A stretch of DNA of 64,000 nucleotides from Comamonas serinivorans (GTDB lineage Bacteria > Pseudomonadota > Gammaproteobacteria > Burkholderiales > Burkholderiaceae_C), in contig NZ_CP021455.1 in the NCBI RefSeq assembly GCF_002158865.1, forward strand, positions 558,001 through 622,000, written 5' to 3'. Positions 51,939 through 61,700 of the stretch are shown piece by piece. The notes beneath the pieces are model-generated. The model searched no databases, was not told the DNA's origin, and worked only from the letters and a program-made list of their open reading frames with translations. The translations under genes and the position numbers were made by a program. How positions within the stretch are numbered: the stretch's first letter is position 1; each line of letters starts with the position of its first letter.

Positions 51939-52736
51939 GTGAGTAATCCCTTCAAGGCCGCGCTGGCGCGTGGCGAATCCCAGATTGGTTTCTGGCTCGG
52001 CCTGGGCCCGGGCCTGTGCACCGAGATTTGTGCCGGTGCCGGATTCGACTGGCTGCTGATCGACGGCGAACACGCGCCCAACGGCGTGGCCGAGATTGCG
52101 CGTCAGGCGCAGATCATCGCCGGGTATCCGGGCGTCAACGCCGTGGCACGGGTGCCGGTGGGCGAGACCTGGATCATCAAGCAGTTTCTGGACACCGGTG
52201 TGCAGACCCTGTTGGTGCCCATGGTCGACACCCCCGAACACGCGGCCGAGCTGGTGCGCGCCATGCGTTACCCGCAGGCTGACGGCCTGGGCGGTGTGCG
52301 CGGCATGGCCGGCGCGCGGGCCTCGCGCTGGGGGCGCCGCACCCAGTACGTGAGCGAAGCCAACGACGAGGTCTGCCTGCTGGTGCAGGCCGAAACGCGC
52401 GAGGCCATCGCCAACCTGGACGCCATCGCCCGCACACCGGGCGTGGACGGGGTGTTCATCGGTCCGGCCGACCTGTCGGCCTCCATGGGCTACCCCGGCC
52501 AACCCAACCACGCCGAGGTCCAGGCCATCATCGACGACGCCATCCGCCGCGTGCGTGCCGCCGGCAAGGCGCCCGGCATCTTGACCTCCGACATCGCGCA
52601 GGCCCGCCATTACCTGTCGTTGGGGGCCCAGTTCGTCGCGGTGGGCACGGACACCGGATTGCTCGCGCGCCAGACCAGCGCGCTGGCGCAGGCCTTCCAG
52701 GGTGAGGCGGTGCCGATCAAGGCGGCTGTGTACTGA
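51939..52736 (+). CDS. hpaI: HpcH/HpaI-type class II pyruvate aldolase
   Basis: A 265-aa enzyme starting at GTG 51939. The family residues are visible: catalytic His in LLIDGEHAPNGV, an Arg in VARVPVGE, and metal ligands Glu in LVQAETREAI and Asp in GPADLSASMGYPGQ. Related enzymes cleave 4-hydroxy-2-oxo-heptanedioate to pyruvate and succinate semialdehyde in homoprotocatechuate breakdown. No other pathway genes flank it, so the physiological substrate is open. Confidence 0.88.
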   Translation: MSNPFKAALARGESQIGFWLGLGPGLCTEICAGAGFDWLLIDGEHAPNGVAEIARQAQIIAGYPGVNAVARVPVGETWIIKQFLDTGVQTLLVPMVDTPEHAAELVRAMRYPQADGLGGVRGMAGARASRWGRRTQYVSEANDEVCLLVQAETREAIANLDAIARTPGVDGVFIGPADLSASMGYPGQPNHAEVQAIIDDAIRRVRAAGKAPGILTSDIAQARHYLSLGAQFVAVGTDTGLLARQTSALAQAFQGEAVPIKAAVY

Positions 52737-52741
52737 GTGTG

Positions 52742-52793
52742 GCAGTATGGAGTGGTTGCCGTTCGTTGATGAACGAGAATCGGCAAATACTCC
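52742..52793 (+). repeat. 52-bp dispersed repeat, copy R13
   Basis: GCAGTATG and AATACTCC ends. CCGTT and AACGA are at columns 18-22 and 31-35. It begins 5 bp after the hpaI stop. Confidence 0.88.
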
Positions 52794-52929
52794 GTGCATG
52801 GAGGGGTGAGCGGTGCGTGCCGCTCGCCGGGGTGCCTGCCCTGCACCTGCCTTGAAGGCGGGCGCTCGGCGCCACGCTTGCCGGGTCGCGGCCGACACGT
52901 CGCGTGGGCAGGCGCTATGCTCTCGCGCC

Positions 52930-53745
52930 ATGAACACCACCCCCCACGACGACGCAGCCTTGGCGCCCATGCAGCTGGACGATTTTGACCAGCTGGACGC
53001 CATCCTTGACGAGCTGCGCACGCGCTACGAACAGACCCCGCAATGGGAGTTCTGCGATGGCTTCCTGACCGCGCTGGTGTGCTGCCGGCGCGCGATTCCC
53101 GAAGCCGAATGGCTGCCCGTGCTGCTGTCCATGGGCGAAGCGCCCGACGAAGAAACCGGCGAACAGGCGAGCTGGGCCGATGCGGCGCAGCAAGCCACCT
53201 TCATGCGCCTGTGGCAGCAGCGCAGCGACGAGGTGCGCCAGGCCCTGGACATCGAGGTTGAAAGCCTGGAAGACGACCGCGCCTTCACACCCGAGGTGCT
53301 GGACGTGCGCGGCAACATCGCCGCCTTGCCGGAAGACGAGCGCCGCCAGTTCGACGGCGATGACCTGCCGTCGTTCGCGCAGGTCTGGGCGCTGGGGTTC
53401 ATGTTCGCGGTCGAGAACTGGCCCGAGGAATGGCAGCCGCCGCGCGACCGCGAGATGGCCGAGGTGGTGGACGGCGCGCTGGGGGACATCGTGGTCCTGA
53501 CCGAGGACGACGAGGAGGAGCCCACCTTGTCGGCCAGCAGCGAGGACGGCCCGCCCAGCGTCAGCCAGTCGCGCCTGGATGCGTATGCACTGGGCATCTG
53601 GGCCGTGTACGACCTGCGCGCCGTGTGGAAGCGCGTGGGCCCGCGCGTGGCGACGGTGCGGCACGAACAGCCGCTGCCGGGCCGCAACGACCCCTGCAGC
53701 TGCGGCAGCGGCAAGAAGTTCAAGAAGTGCTGCGGCGTGACCTGA
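52930..53745 (+). CDS. YecA/UPF0149 family protein with C-terminal SEC-C metal-binding motif
   Basis: A 271-aa protein from ATG 52930. The UPF0149 part is acidic: QLDAILDELRTRYEQTPQWEFCDGFLTALVCCRRAIPEAEWLPVLL, then VWALGFMFAVENWPEEW and YALGIWAVYDLRAVWKR. The C-terminus is the SEC-C zinc-binding motif NDPCSCGSGKKFKKCCG, also found at the end of SecA. Family members such as E. coli YecA bind ribosomes and metal. The exact role here is unknown. It converges on the Bug-protein gene across a terminator. Confidence 0.9.
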   Translation: MNTTPHDDAALAPMQLDDFDQLDAILDELRTRYEQTPQWEFCDGFLTALVCCRRAIPEAEWLPVLLSMGEAPDEETGEQASWADAAQQATFMRLWQQRSDEVRQALDIEVESLEDDRAFTPEVLDVRGNIAALPEDERRQFDGDDLPSFAQVWALGFMFAVENWPEEWQPPRDREMAEVVDGALGDIVVLTEDDEEEPTLSASSEDGPPSVSQSRLDAYALGIWAVYDLRAVWKRVGPRVATVRHEQPLPGRNDPCSCGSGKKFKKCCGVT

Positions 53746-53767
53746 CCCGGGTGGCCTGAAGCGCCCT

Positions 53768-53795
53768 AAAAAAGCGCCCCGCGGGGCGCTTTTTG
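53768..53795. terminator. Bidirectional terminator between convergent genes
   Basis: AGCGCCCC pairs with GGGGCGCT around GC, with a run of A to the left and five T to the right. It sits 23 bp past the yecA-like stop and 18 bp past the Bug gene stop. Confidence 0.92.
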
Positions 53796-53812
53796 GATGG
53801 GCGTGTGGGGAC

Positions 53813-54805
53813 TCAGTCGAGCACCACGCCGGTTTCCTTGGAGCTGCGCTTGATCACCTCGAAGTACTTCTCGAAGTGCGCCTGGGCCTGGTCCATGGGG
53901 TTGCCGGCCAGGTTGATGGCGACTTCCTTGGCGAAGGCCTGCATCTTGGGGGCCTGGGCGGCCTGTGCAAAGGCGGCGTTGAGCACCTGCAGGATCTCGA
54001 CCGGCGTGGCCTGGGGCGCGAACACGGCAGTGGGGCCGTTCATGCTCCAGTACTCCTGCTTCAGGCCCTGCTCGGCCAGCGTGGGCAGGTCGGGGAAGGC
54101 GGCCGAACGCGTCGAGCCCATGATGGCGATGGGGCGCAGCTTGCCGCTCTTGACCTGCGGCTGCACGATCATGGCCGACAGCAGGGCCATGCTGACTTGG
54201 CCGCCGATCAGGTCGGTGACGATTTGCGACTCGCCCTTGTAGGGCACGTGCAGCACCTTGGCGCCATAGCGCGTTTCCAGCAGGTGCTGGGTCACGTGGC
54301 CCGCCGAGCCCGGGCCCCAGCTGCCGATGCTGAGCTTGCCGGGGTTGGCCTTGGCATAGGCGACCAGCTCGGTGGCGTTGTTGATCGGCAGGTCGCTGCT
54401 GACCGCCAGCACGGCATTGGACAGGTACAGCTCGGTGACGCACTTCAGGTCCTTGCCCGGGTCGTACTTCAGCTTGCTGTAGAGCGCGGCGCCCGTGGCG
54501 AGGCTGCCGCTCAGCATCACGGCGACGTTGTAGCCATCGGCGGGCGACTTGGCGACCAGCTCGGCACCCAGGTTGCCGCCCACGCCGGGCCGGTTTTCCA
54601 CCACGACGGGCTGTTTGAGGATGGGCGAGGCGCCGTTGGCCGCATGGCGGGCCACGGTGTCGGTCAAACCGCCGGCCGGGTAAGGCACGACGATGCGAAT
54701 CGGTTTGCTGGGGAAGGGGTCGGCCGCGGCAAACGCCGAGGGCAAGGCGGCGCCAGCCAACCCCAGGGCTGCCGATTGGCAGAACAAACGCCGTTGAAGC
54801 GTCAT
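53813..54805 (-). CDS. Bug/TctC-type tripartite tricarboxylate transporter substrate-binding protein
   Basis: A 330-aa periplasmic protein starting at 54805 after GAGGAGA. The signal peptide (RLFCQSAALGLAGAALPSAFAA) is followed by FPSKPIRIVVPYPAGGLTDTVARHAANG, VVVENRPGVGGNLGAELVAKSPADGY, LSIGSWGPGSAGHVTQHLLETRYGAKVLHVPYKGESQIVTDLIGGQVSMAL and the C-terminal lobe. Bug proteins are hugely expanded in Burkholderiales and often lack adjacent tctAB permease genes, as here. The ligand (a carboxylate or similar) cannot be predicted. Confidence 0.93.
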   Translation of the reverse strand: MTLQRRLFCQSAALGLAGAALPSAFAAADPFPSKPIRIVVPYPAGGLTDTVARHAANGASPILKQPVVVENRPGVGGNLGAELVAKSPADGYNVAVMLSGSLATGAALYSKLKYDPGKDLKCVTELYLSNAVLAVSSDLPINNATELVAYAKANPGKLSIGSWGPGSAGHVTQHLLETRYGAKVLHVPYKGESQIVTDLIGGQVSMALLSAMIVQPQVKSGKLRPIAIMGSTRSAAFPDLPTLAEQGLKQEYWSMNGPTAVFAPQATPVEILQVLNAAFAQAAQAPKMQAFAKEVAINLAGNPMDQAQAHFEKYFEVIKRSSKETGVVLD

Positions 54806-54997
54806 GCAAAGTCTCCTCAAGATGGAATGTGTCCGTCAGACCGCAACGGTGCCGCCCGCATTGGCGCATGAAGGCCCATGCCGGCGTATCGGGTCAATCC
54901 CAATGGCGGGCCGCACGGAGCGGTTTTTTGGCGCCCAGGTGACTGTGGGGGCGGTGGCGCAGGCGGCCACGAGCCTGGCATGCGTGAGGCGCGCAGC

Positions 54998-55029
54998 AAA
55001 AAGGGGCTGAATGCCTGGCATTCAGCCCC
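54998..55029 (-). terminator. Strong rho-independent terminator on the - strand
   Basis: GGGGCTGAATGC and GCATTCAGCCCC form a perfect 12-bp stem with a 3-base loop. Read on the - strand it is followed by five T. It lies 230 bp beyond the rhomboid gene stop. Confidence 0.88.
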
Positions 55030-55037
55030 TGGGAATA

Positions 55038-55190
55038 AAAGCGGTTGGAAGCACCTCGGAGCCAAGGAGGAGGGAGGGAGGAGGATGAGTGCTCCGAAGC
55101 GTTCACGGGACGAATCCCTGGCTTCTCAACCGTAAGTCTTGGGTTAGTTGCGACTGTGCGCGGTAAGTTCAAGGGGGCTTACAAATCGAA
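55038..55190 (-). other. Structured non-coding segment upstream of the terminator, possible small RNA
   Basis: On the - strand a self-complementary block CGGTTGAGAAG...CTTCCAACCG (55039-55132) encloses CGGAGC/GCTCCG and a GGGA/TCCC hairpin. A short GTAAG/CTTAC hairpin precedes it and the strong terminator follows. A separate hairpin GCCGGG/CCCGGC with a T-rich tail (55190-55213) could already end the rhomboid transcript, which makes an independent RNA plausible. No known RNA family was recognised and no clear promoter seen. The rest of the 54806-55261 gap holds nothing recognisable. Confidence 0.3.
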
Positions 55191-55261
55191 ACCAAGCCGG
55201 GCGCAACCCGGCCGTGCAGCCCAATGTAGCGGGGCCGCTCTGCCGTGGCTGTAAGCATTCG

Positions 55262-55870
55262 TCAGGGCGACCGGGCCGCGCGGCGCCAGCCCCCGCGTAC
55301 CAGCAAAGCCAGGGCCAGGCCGGTCAGCGCGCCGCTCAGGTGCAGGGCGTACAGCACGCTGCTGTCCCAGCTCGGGCTGAAGAGCCGGGGCGTGGCCCAG
55401 CCGTGCTCGATGCCCAGTTTCAGCGCCAGCGCGAGCAGGGCGATCAGCGCCACGCCGCGGTGCCGGTCCAGCGCCCGCACGATGAGGATGGCGCCCGCCG
55501 CATGGGTCACGCCGGAGAGGCCCACCAGCCCGTTCAGCTCGGGCCACCAGCGCAGGCCCTGGGTGGCCAGCGGCCAGGCCAGCCACAGGCACAGCGCATC
55601 GCGTCGCTGGGCGCCCAGGCCGGCGCCGCAAACGGCCAGCAGCATGAGCAGCGCCAGGTTGGCGCACCACTGGCTTTTCGAGGCGTCGAACAGCGCGGCC
55701 GTCCACAGCGACCAGGGCTGTTGCAGTGCCTGGCCCCACTGCCAACCCAGCGTGCCGCGTTCGGGCGCGGGCACCAGGGCCATGGCGGCTGCGCTCAGCA
55801 GCGCCAGCATCAGGCAGCTGTGCGGCCAGGCGCGCGAGCCTGGCGGGCCGTCGGGGCACGCAGCGCTCAT
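55262..55870 (-). CDS. Rhomboid-family intramembrane serine protease (possible rhombosortase)
   Basis: A 202-aa membrane protein with about six helices. The catalytic Ser is in LNGLVGLSGVTHAAGAIL (GxSG) and the catalytic His in SSVLYALHLSGALTGLALALL. The order and spacing fit the small rhomboid/RrtA-like group. Rhombosortases process GlyGly-CTERM proteins, but no such substrate was noticed here. It is translationally coupled to glnE (ATGA overlap). Confidence 0.8.
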   Translation of the reverse strand: MSAACPDGPPGSRAWPHSCLMLALLSAAAMALVPAPERGTLGWQWGQALQQPWSLWTAALFDASKSQWCANLALLMLLAVCGAGLGAQRRDALCLWLAWPLATQGLRWWPELNGLVGLSGVTHAAGAILIVRALDRHRGVALIALLALALKLGIEHGWATPRLFSPSWDSSVLYALHLSGALTGLALALLVRGGWRRAARSP

Positions 55871-58620
55871 GCGCGGGCCAGGTCGTTGGTGCCGAAGACC
55901 GCCTGCCACAGGACGAGCACGGCGGCGTGTTCGCGGGCCACCCGGCTGGCCTCCACCGCCGTGCTGGTTTCGTCCAGGCGGGCCTTGTGTTGCAGCCGGC
56001 GCAGGTTGCGGTAGGCGTCGCCCGACTGCTGGCCCACGCCGGGCGGCAGCAGGCCCGCCTGTTCGGCCAGGCGCAGCAGGTGGATGTTGCCGAGGTTGGG
56101 CTGAAGCTCGGGGTGCACAGCAGAATGGGCCAGCACCAGGTACTGCACGGCGAACTCCACGTCCACCATGCCGCCAGGGCTGTGCTTGAAGTCGAACTGG
56201 CCGCCGCGCACCGGGTGGGCGCTGCGCACGCGTTCGCGCATGTCGAGGATCTCGCGCTGCAGGGCGTCGAGGTCGCGGGGCGCGGTGATGACGGCGCGGC
56301 GCACGGCCTCGAAACGTTCGGTGGACAGCGGGTGCGGCGTGTCGTCGGCCTCGCCAAAGCCCAGTTGCCAGCCATCCAGCACCCAGCGTGCGCGCGTCAT
56401 GGCCTGGTGCTCCCAGGTCCAGGCCGTGTTGCTGCCGCGCTGGGTTTGGTAGAGCGCAAACGCGTCGAAGCTGGTCACCAGCAAACCGGAGTTGCCGTTG
56501 GGCCGCAGGGCCGTGTCGATTTCGTACAGGTCGCCTTCGGCGGTTTTGACCGTCAGCCAGTTGATGAGCCGGCGCACGTAGGCGGCGTAGACCTCGGGCG
56601 CCTCGGGCGCGTCGTCGTCGTAGACGAACACGATGTCCAGGTCCGAGCCATAGCCCAGCTCTTTGCCGCCCAGCTTGCCGTAGCCCACGATGCCGAACTG
56701 GGGCAGTTCGCGGTGGCGCTTGGCGAAGCGTTGCCAGCACCAGCGCGAGGTGATGCGCAGCACGGCGTCGGCCAGGGCCGAGAGGTCGTCGGCCACCTGC
56801 TCGACGCTGAGCAGGCCTTCGACATCGCGCGTCAGGGTGCGGAACTGCTCGGCGTGTTGAGCGCGGCGCAGCAGGTTGAGCAAGGTCTCGTCGTCGTCTT
56901 CACCCGTGATGGCCAGAGAGGTCCGCCTGGCTTCGACATCGCGTTCGAACTGCGCGCCCGAAAAACGCTCGTGCAGCAGGTTCGGCGAAGCCAGCTCGTC
57001 GATGACGCCGGGGTGCTGAATCAGGTAGCGGGCCGGCCACTTGGCGGCGCCCAGCAGGCGCAGCAGGCGCTCGTGCACGGCGGGCCGCTCCAGCAGCAGG
57101 GCCAGGTAGCTTTCACGGCGCAGCAGCGGCTCCAGCCAGTTCATCATGCGCAGCACGGCGGCCTCGTCGGTGTCGCCGTCCGACAACCACTGCAGCGAGC
57201 GCTGCATGAGCTGGTGCAGGCGCCGGCGCCCCTCGTCGCTCAGGCTTTGCACGCGCGGGCTGTCTTCCCACTGCTGCAGCTGCGCCTGCAGGCTGGCGGG
57301 CATGTCCTCGATCAGGGTGTCCAGCGACGCGCCGTCTTCCGGTTCGGGCACGTCGGCCTGGCCCAGCAGGGTGCCGAACTCGTGCGCGACCACGTCGCGG
57401 TGGGCGTCCAGCGCGCGCAGAAAGCCGGCCGTGTCGGCAAAGCCCAGGGTGCCGGCGATCCAGGCCAGGTCGTCGTCGCGCGTGGGCAGCGCGTGCGTCT
57501 GCTGGTCGTCCAGGTATTGGATGCGGTGCTCCACCCGGCGCAGGAAGTCGTAGGCCTGGGCCAGCTGATTGGCCGTGTCCTGCGGCATCAACCCGGCCTT
57601 GGCCACGCGTTGCAGCGCGGCCAGGGTGGGGCGCGTGCGCAGCTCGGGGAAATGGCCGCCACGCACCACCTGCAGCAGCTGCACGGTGAACTCGATCTCG
57701 CGGATGCCGCCGCGCCCCAGCTTCACGTCGTTGGCCCGCTCGGGGCGCGCCGCGCTGCGCCGGTTGGCCTGGTCGCGGATCTGGCGGTGCAGGTCGCGCA
57801 GGGATTCGAACACCGCGTAGTCGAGGTAGCGCCGGAACACGAACGGCAGCACCACGCCGCGCAAGGCCTGGGCCGAGCCGCTGGTGACGCTGCTGCGCGG
57901 CGCCACCACGCGGCTTTTCAGCCAGGCGAAGCGTTCCCACTCGCGGCCGTGTTGCAGCAGGTAGTGTTCCAGCGAATCGAGCGAGCAGACGCTGGGGCCG
58001 GAGTTGCCATTGGGGCGCAGCGCCAGGTCGACGCGGAACACGAAACCGTGCTCGGTCACGTCGCCGATGAGCTGGTAGATGCGCTTGACGACGCGGCTGA
58101 AGAATTCCTGGTTCGAGATGCGGCCGCGGCCATCGGCGGTGCCCGTGGTCTGGCCTTCGTCGTCGTAGAGGTAGATGAGGTCGATGTCGCTCGAGACGTT
58201 CAGCTCGCGCGCGCCGAACTTGCCCATGCCCACGATCCACAGCTGGGCCGGCTGGCCGGTCTGGTCGCCCAGTGGCTGCCCATGGCGCGCTTCAAGCTCC
58301 TGCTGCGCCTGGGTGCAGGCCACGTCCAGCGCCAGCTCGCCCAGCTCGGTCATGCCCAGGGTGACCACCTCCAACGGCGCGCCCTGTTCGCAGTCCAGCG
58401 TGGCCAGGCGTTCCATGACCAGCTGGCGCAACACGCGCAGCGCGCTGCCCGTGTCCAGCCCCTGGGCCTGCAGGGTGGCCAGTGTTTGCGCCATGGCGTC
58501 GCGCCGCGGGGCGCCTGGCGCCAAGCCAGGCAGTTGCTCGGCATACCGGCGGCGAATGCGCTGCACGTAGCGCGAATGGCCGGCGGTGCATGCCGGGGCA
58601 GGAAGGTGGGGAGAGGTCAT
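55867..58620 (-). CDS. glnE: Bifunctional glutamine synthetase adenylyltransferase/adenylyl-removing enzyme
   Basis: A 917-aa enzyme controlling glutamine synthetase by adenylylation and deadenylylation under PII control. The two nucleotidyltransferase halves are both intact. The N-terminal site is GMGKFGARELNVSSDIDLIY at about residue 131. The C-terminal site is VGYGKLGGKELGYGSDLDIVFVYDDD near residue 645. Each is followed by a paired FR.DLALRPNG / YEIDTALRPNGNSG block. GGIREIEFTVQLLQ and KHSPGGMVDVEFAVQYLVL mark the intervening helical domains. It is divergent from yhdP. Confidence 0.97.
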   Translation of the reverse strand: MTSPHLPAPACTAGHSRYVQRIRRRYAEQLPGLAPGAPRRDAMAQTLATLQAQGLDTGSALRVLRQLVMERLATLDCEQGAPLEVVTLGMTELGELALDVACTQAQQELEARHGQPLGDQTGQPAQLWIVGMGKFGARELNVSSDIDLIYLYDDEGQTTGTADGRGRISNQEFFSRVVKRIYQLIGDVTEHGFVFRVDLALRPNGNSGPSVCSLDSLEHYLLQHGREWERFAWLKSRVVAPRSSVTSGSAQALRGVVLPFVFRRYLDYAVFESLRDLHRQIRDQANRRSAARPERANDVKLGRGGIREIEFTVQLLQVVRGGHFPELRTRPTLAALQRVAKAGLMPQDTANQLAQAYDFLRRVEHRIQYLDDQQTHALPTRDDDLAWIAGTLGFADTAGFLRALDAHRDVVAHEFGTLLGQADVPEPEDGASLDTLIEDMPASLQAQLQQWEDSPRVQSLSDEGRRRLHQLMQRSLQWLSDGDTDEAAVLRMMNWLEPLLRRESYLALLLERPAVHERLLRLLGAAKWPARYLIQHPGVIDELASPNLLHERFSGAQFERDVEARRTSLAITGEDDDETLLNLLRRAQHAEQFRTLTRDVEGLLSVEQVADDLSALADAVLRITSRWCWQRFAKRHRELPQFGIVGYGKLGGKELGYGSDLDIVFVYDDDAPEAPEVYAAYVRRLINWLTVKTAEGDLYEIDTALRPNGNSGLLVTSFDAFALYQTQRGSNTAWTWEHQAMTRARWVLDGWQLGFGEADDTPHPLSTERFEAVRRAVITAPRDLDALQREILDMRERVRSAHPVRGGQFDFKHSPGGMVDVEFAVQYLVLAHSAVHPELQPNLGNIHLLRLAEQAGLLPPGVGQQSGDAYRNLRRLQHKARLDETSTAVEASRVAREHAAVLVLWQAVFGTNDLARA

Positions 58621-58779
58621 GGGCTGAGCGAACGAAAAGCGCAATCGGGGACACGCGGTGGGCGTATCGAAACGTAGTTGCCGGCGGACCCCGAGGCGCC
58701 ACGGATAATGCCCACACTGTGCCGCGGGCGCGGCCGGCTTGGACGGCAGCCCGGACAAGCGACACGGTGCCGCTTGTTC

Positions 58780-61700
58780 ATGTCTGCTGCCATTTCCCCT
58801 CCTTATGTGCGCTGGTTGGCGCGCCTGTTGCGCTGGAGCCTGCGTGCGCTGGGCGTGGCAGCGGTGGTCACCGCGTTGGCCTGGGCGCTGCTGAGCGTCT
58901 GGATTGTGCCGCGAATCGACCAGTGGCGGCCTGAAATCGCCCACTGGGCCTCGCAACGTCTCGGGGTGCGTGTGGACATCGGCGCGATCTCGGGCAGCTC
59001 CAACGGCTGGCACTCGCGCTTCACGCTGCGCCAGGTGCAGCTCTTCAAACCCGGCAGCGAACCGACGGGCGCCTCCAGCGCGGCGCAGGCGGGCGCGGCC
59101 GCGCTGCAGTTTCGCGAGCTGCAGGTGGCCGTGACGCCGTGGTCGGCCTGGCAGCTGTCGTTCGATGAGTTGCGTGCGGTGCGGCCCGAGCTGGAGGTTC
59201 GCCGCGACACTGCTGGGCAGTATTGGGTCGGTGGGTTTGCATTGCCAACGACAAACCCCGATACCCCGAGTGACATGGCGTGGGCCGACCTGCTGCTCAA
59301 GCAGCGCCACCTGCAGATCCAGCAAGGGCAGGTGCGTTGGCTCGACGAGCGCCTGGGCGGCGAGCCGCTGCAGCTGCAGGCGGTGGACGTGAGCCTGGCC
59401 AACGAGCACCGACACCACCGCCTGGCTCTGGCGGCCACGCCGCCGCCGGCCTGGGGGCAGCGCTTCACCTGGCAGGCCGACCTGCGCACGCCGCTGTGGG
59501 CTTCGGCCGATGCGCGGCAGCTCAGCGGCCAGGTGTTTGCCGACTTTCCCAGCCTCGATGTCGCCGCGCTGCGCCGCCACGTCGACGCGGGCATCGACCT
59601 GCAGGCCGCCCAGGGCGCGGTGCGGGTCTGGTTCGATCTGAAGCGCAGCCTGCTGACGCAGGCCACGGTGGACCTCGATGTGCAGCGCGTGGCCGCCCGT
59701 TTCGCCAAGGATTTGTCGCCGCTGGACCTGCGCGACGTGGCGGGCCGCGTGGTCTGGCAGACGCAGGCCGAGGGCGAGGGTTTCGTGTTGCGTGGCGAGC
59801 AGCTGCGCTTTGCCACGGCGGATGGGCAGCGCTGGTCCGACGCCCGCGTTCGGCTGGCCACCCAGCGGTCGGACGGCAGCGTGGGTGAGCTGCAGGCCCA
59901 GCAGGTCAACCTGGCGGCCTTGCGGCAGGTGCTGAACGCGGTGCCGCTGGATGCCCAGGTGCGCGATGCCCTGCACGACCACCCCGTCAGCGGTCGCGTG
60001 CAGAACCTGCAGGCCCGTTGGCACCGGGAGGGCGGCCAGCCCCTGGCCTACAGCGCCCAGGGCAGCGTGCGCGCCCTGGCTGTGCCGGCGCTGCCGCCGG
60101 CTGTCGAGCACCACGCGGGCGTGCCCGGCCTGCGCGGTGCCGACGTGGACTTCGACCTGTCCGAACGCGGTGGTTCGGCGCAGTTGCGCATGCAAGGCGG
60201 CATGGCGAGCTTTCCGGGGGTGTTCGTCGAGCCGGACATCCCGCTCGACGCCCTGGCGGCCGATGTGAGCTGGACGCTGGCCGGTGACGACATCGCGCTC
60301 GAGGTCAAGGACTTGACGCTGCGCAACGCCGATGCGCAGGGGCGCTTCACCGCACGCTGGCGCACCAAGCCCAGCGCCAGCCTGGCGCCGGGTGAGTCGC
60401 GCTTTCCGGGCGAGCTGGACCTGTCGGGCGAGCTGAGCCAGGCCAACGGCGCCCGGGTGTACCGCTACCTGCCCAGCGCGGTGGGTGAGCACGCCTTGCG
60501 CTACGTGAAAGAGGCGGTGGTGGCGGGGCAGGCCCGCAAGGTGCAGGCCACGGTGCGCGGGGACCTGGCCCACTTCCCGTTTCCGGGCAGCAAGCAAGGG
60601 CTGTTCCGCATCGTCGCGCCGGTGGATCAGGTGGTGCTCAACTACGTGCCGCGCTACCTGCAGCATGCCCAGGAGCCGGCCTGGCCGGTGCTCGAACACC
60701 TGTCCGGCCACCTGGAGTTCGAAGGCGACAGCATGCGGGTGCGCGAGGCCAGCGGCCGCGTGCGGGGCTTTCCCAGCATCCGCTTCGCGCGCATCGAGGC
60801 CGGCATCGCCCAGCTGGAACACCCCGACGTGCGCGTGCAGGCCAAGGGCGAAAGCTCGGCGGGCGAGGGGCTGGCGTTCGTGCAGCAATCGCCCGTGGCG
60901 CAGTGGCTGCATGGCGCGCTGGAGGGCATGCAGGCCAGCGGCACCCTGGGGCTGGGCCTGGAGCTGGGCCTGCCGATTGCGCACATCGAACAGGCGACGG
61001 TGAAGGGCGAGGTCGGCCTGCGCGGCAACACCCTGCGCCTGCGCGACGACGTGCCCCTGCTCAGCCAGGCCCAGGGCCGGGTGCTGTTCACCGAGCACGG
61101 GTTCTCGCTGGATGGCGCCCAGGCCCAGGCCCTGGGCGGCGCGGTGGCGTTGACGGGCGGCACCCGGGCCCAGCCCGAGGGCACGCAAACCGTCATCGAG
61201 GCTCAGGGGCACGCCACGGCGGCTGGCCTTCGGGGCGACGACATGCTGCGGCCGCTGGCGCCGCTGCTGGCCCATGTCCAGGGCGACACCGACTACCGCG
61301 TGCGCTACGCCGTGCTGAACGGGCGCACCGAGGTCGATGTGAGCAGCAGCCTGCTCGGCATGGGCCTGGACCTGCCCGCGCCGCTGCACAAAGCGCCCGA
61401 TGCGCGTTGGCCGCTGCACGTGGCCGTGACGCCGCGCGAAGGCGACGCCGATGAGCTGAACGTCACGCTGGCCGAGCTGGCCCACGCGCGCTACGCCCGC
61501 CACCACACGGCCACGGGCACCGAGGTGCGCGCGGGCCTCATCGGCCTGGGTGGGGCCGCGGCCGGCGTTGCCCAGGCCGACCTGCCACGCGCCGTGGGGG
61601 TGCGCGCCGAGCTGGACACGGTGGACCTGGACGCCTGGCAGCGCGTGCTGGGTCAGGCCACAGCACCCGCGGCCACGGCGGGGGCGACGGTGCCAGCGCC

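Noticed and set aside
58621..61506. Open extension of the glnE frame into the region opposite yhdP
   Set aside because: The GlnE N-terminus is at 58620. The extension is antisense to yhdP and has no family similarity.
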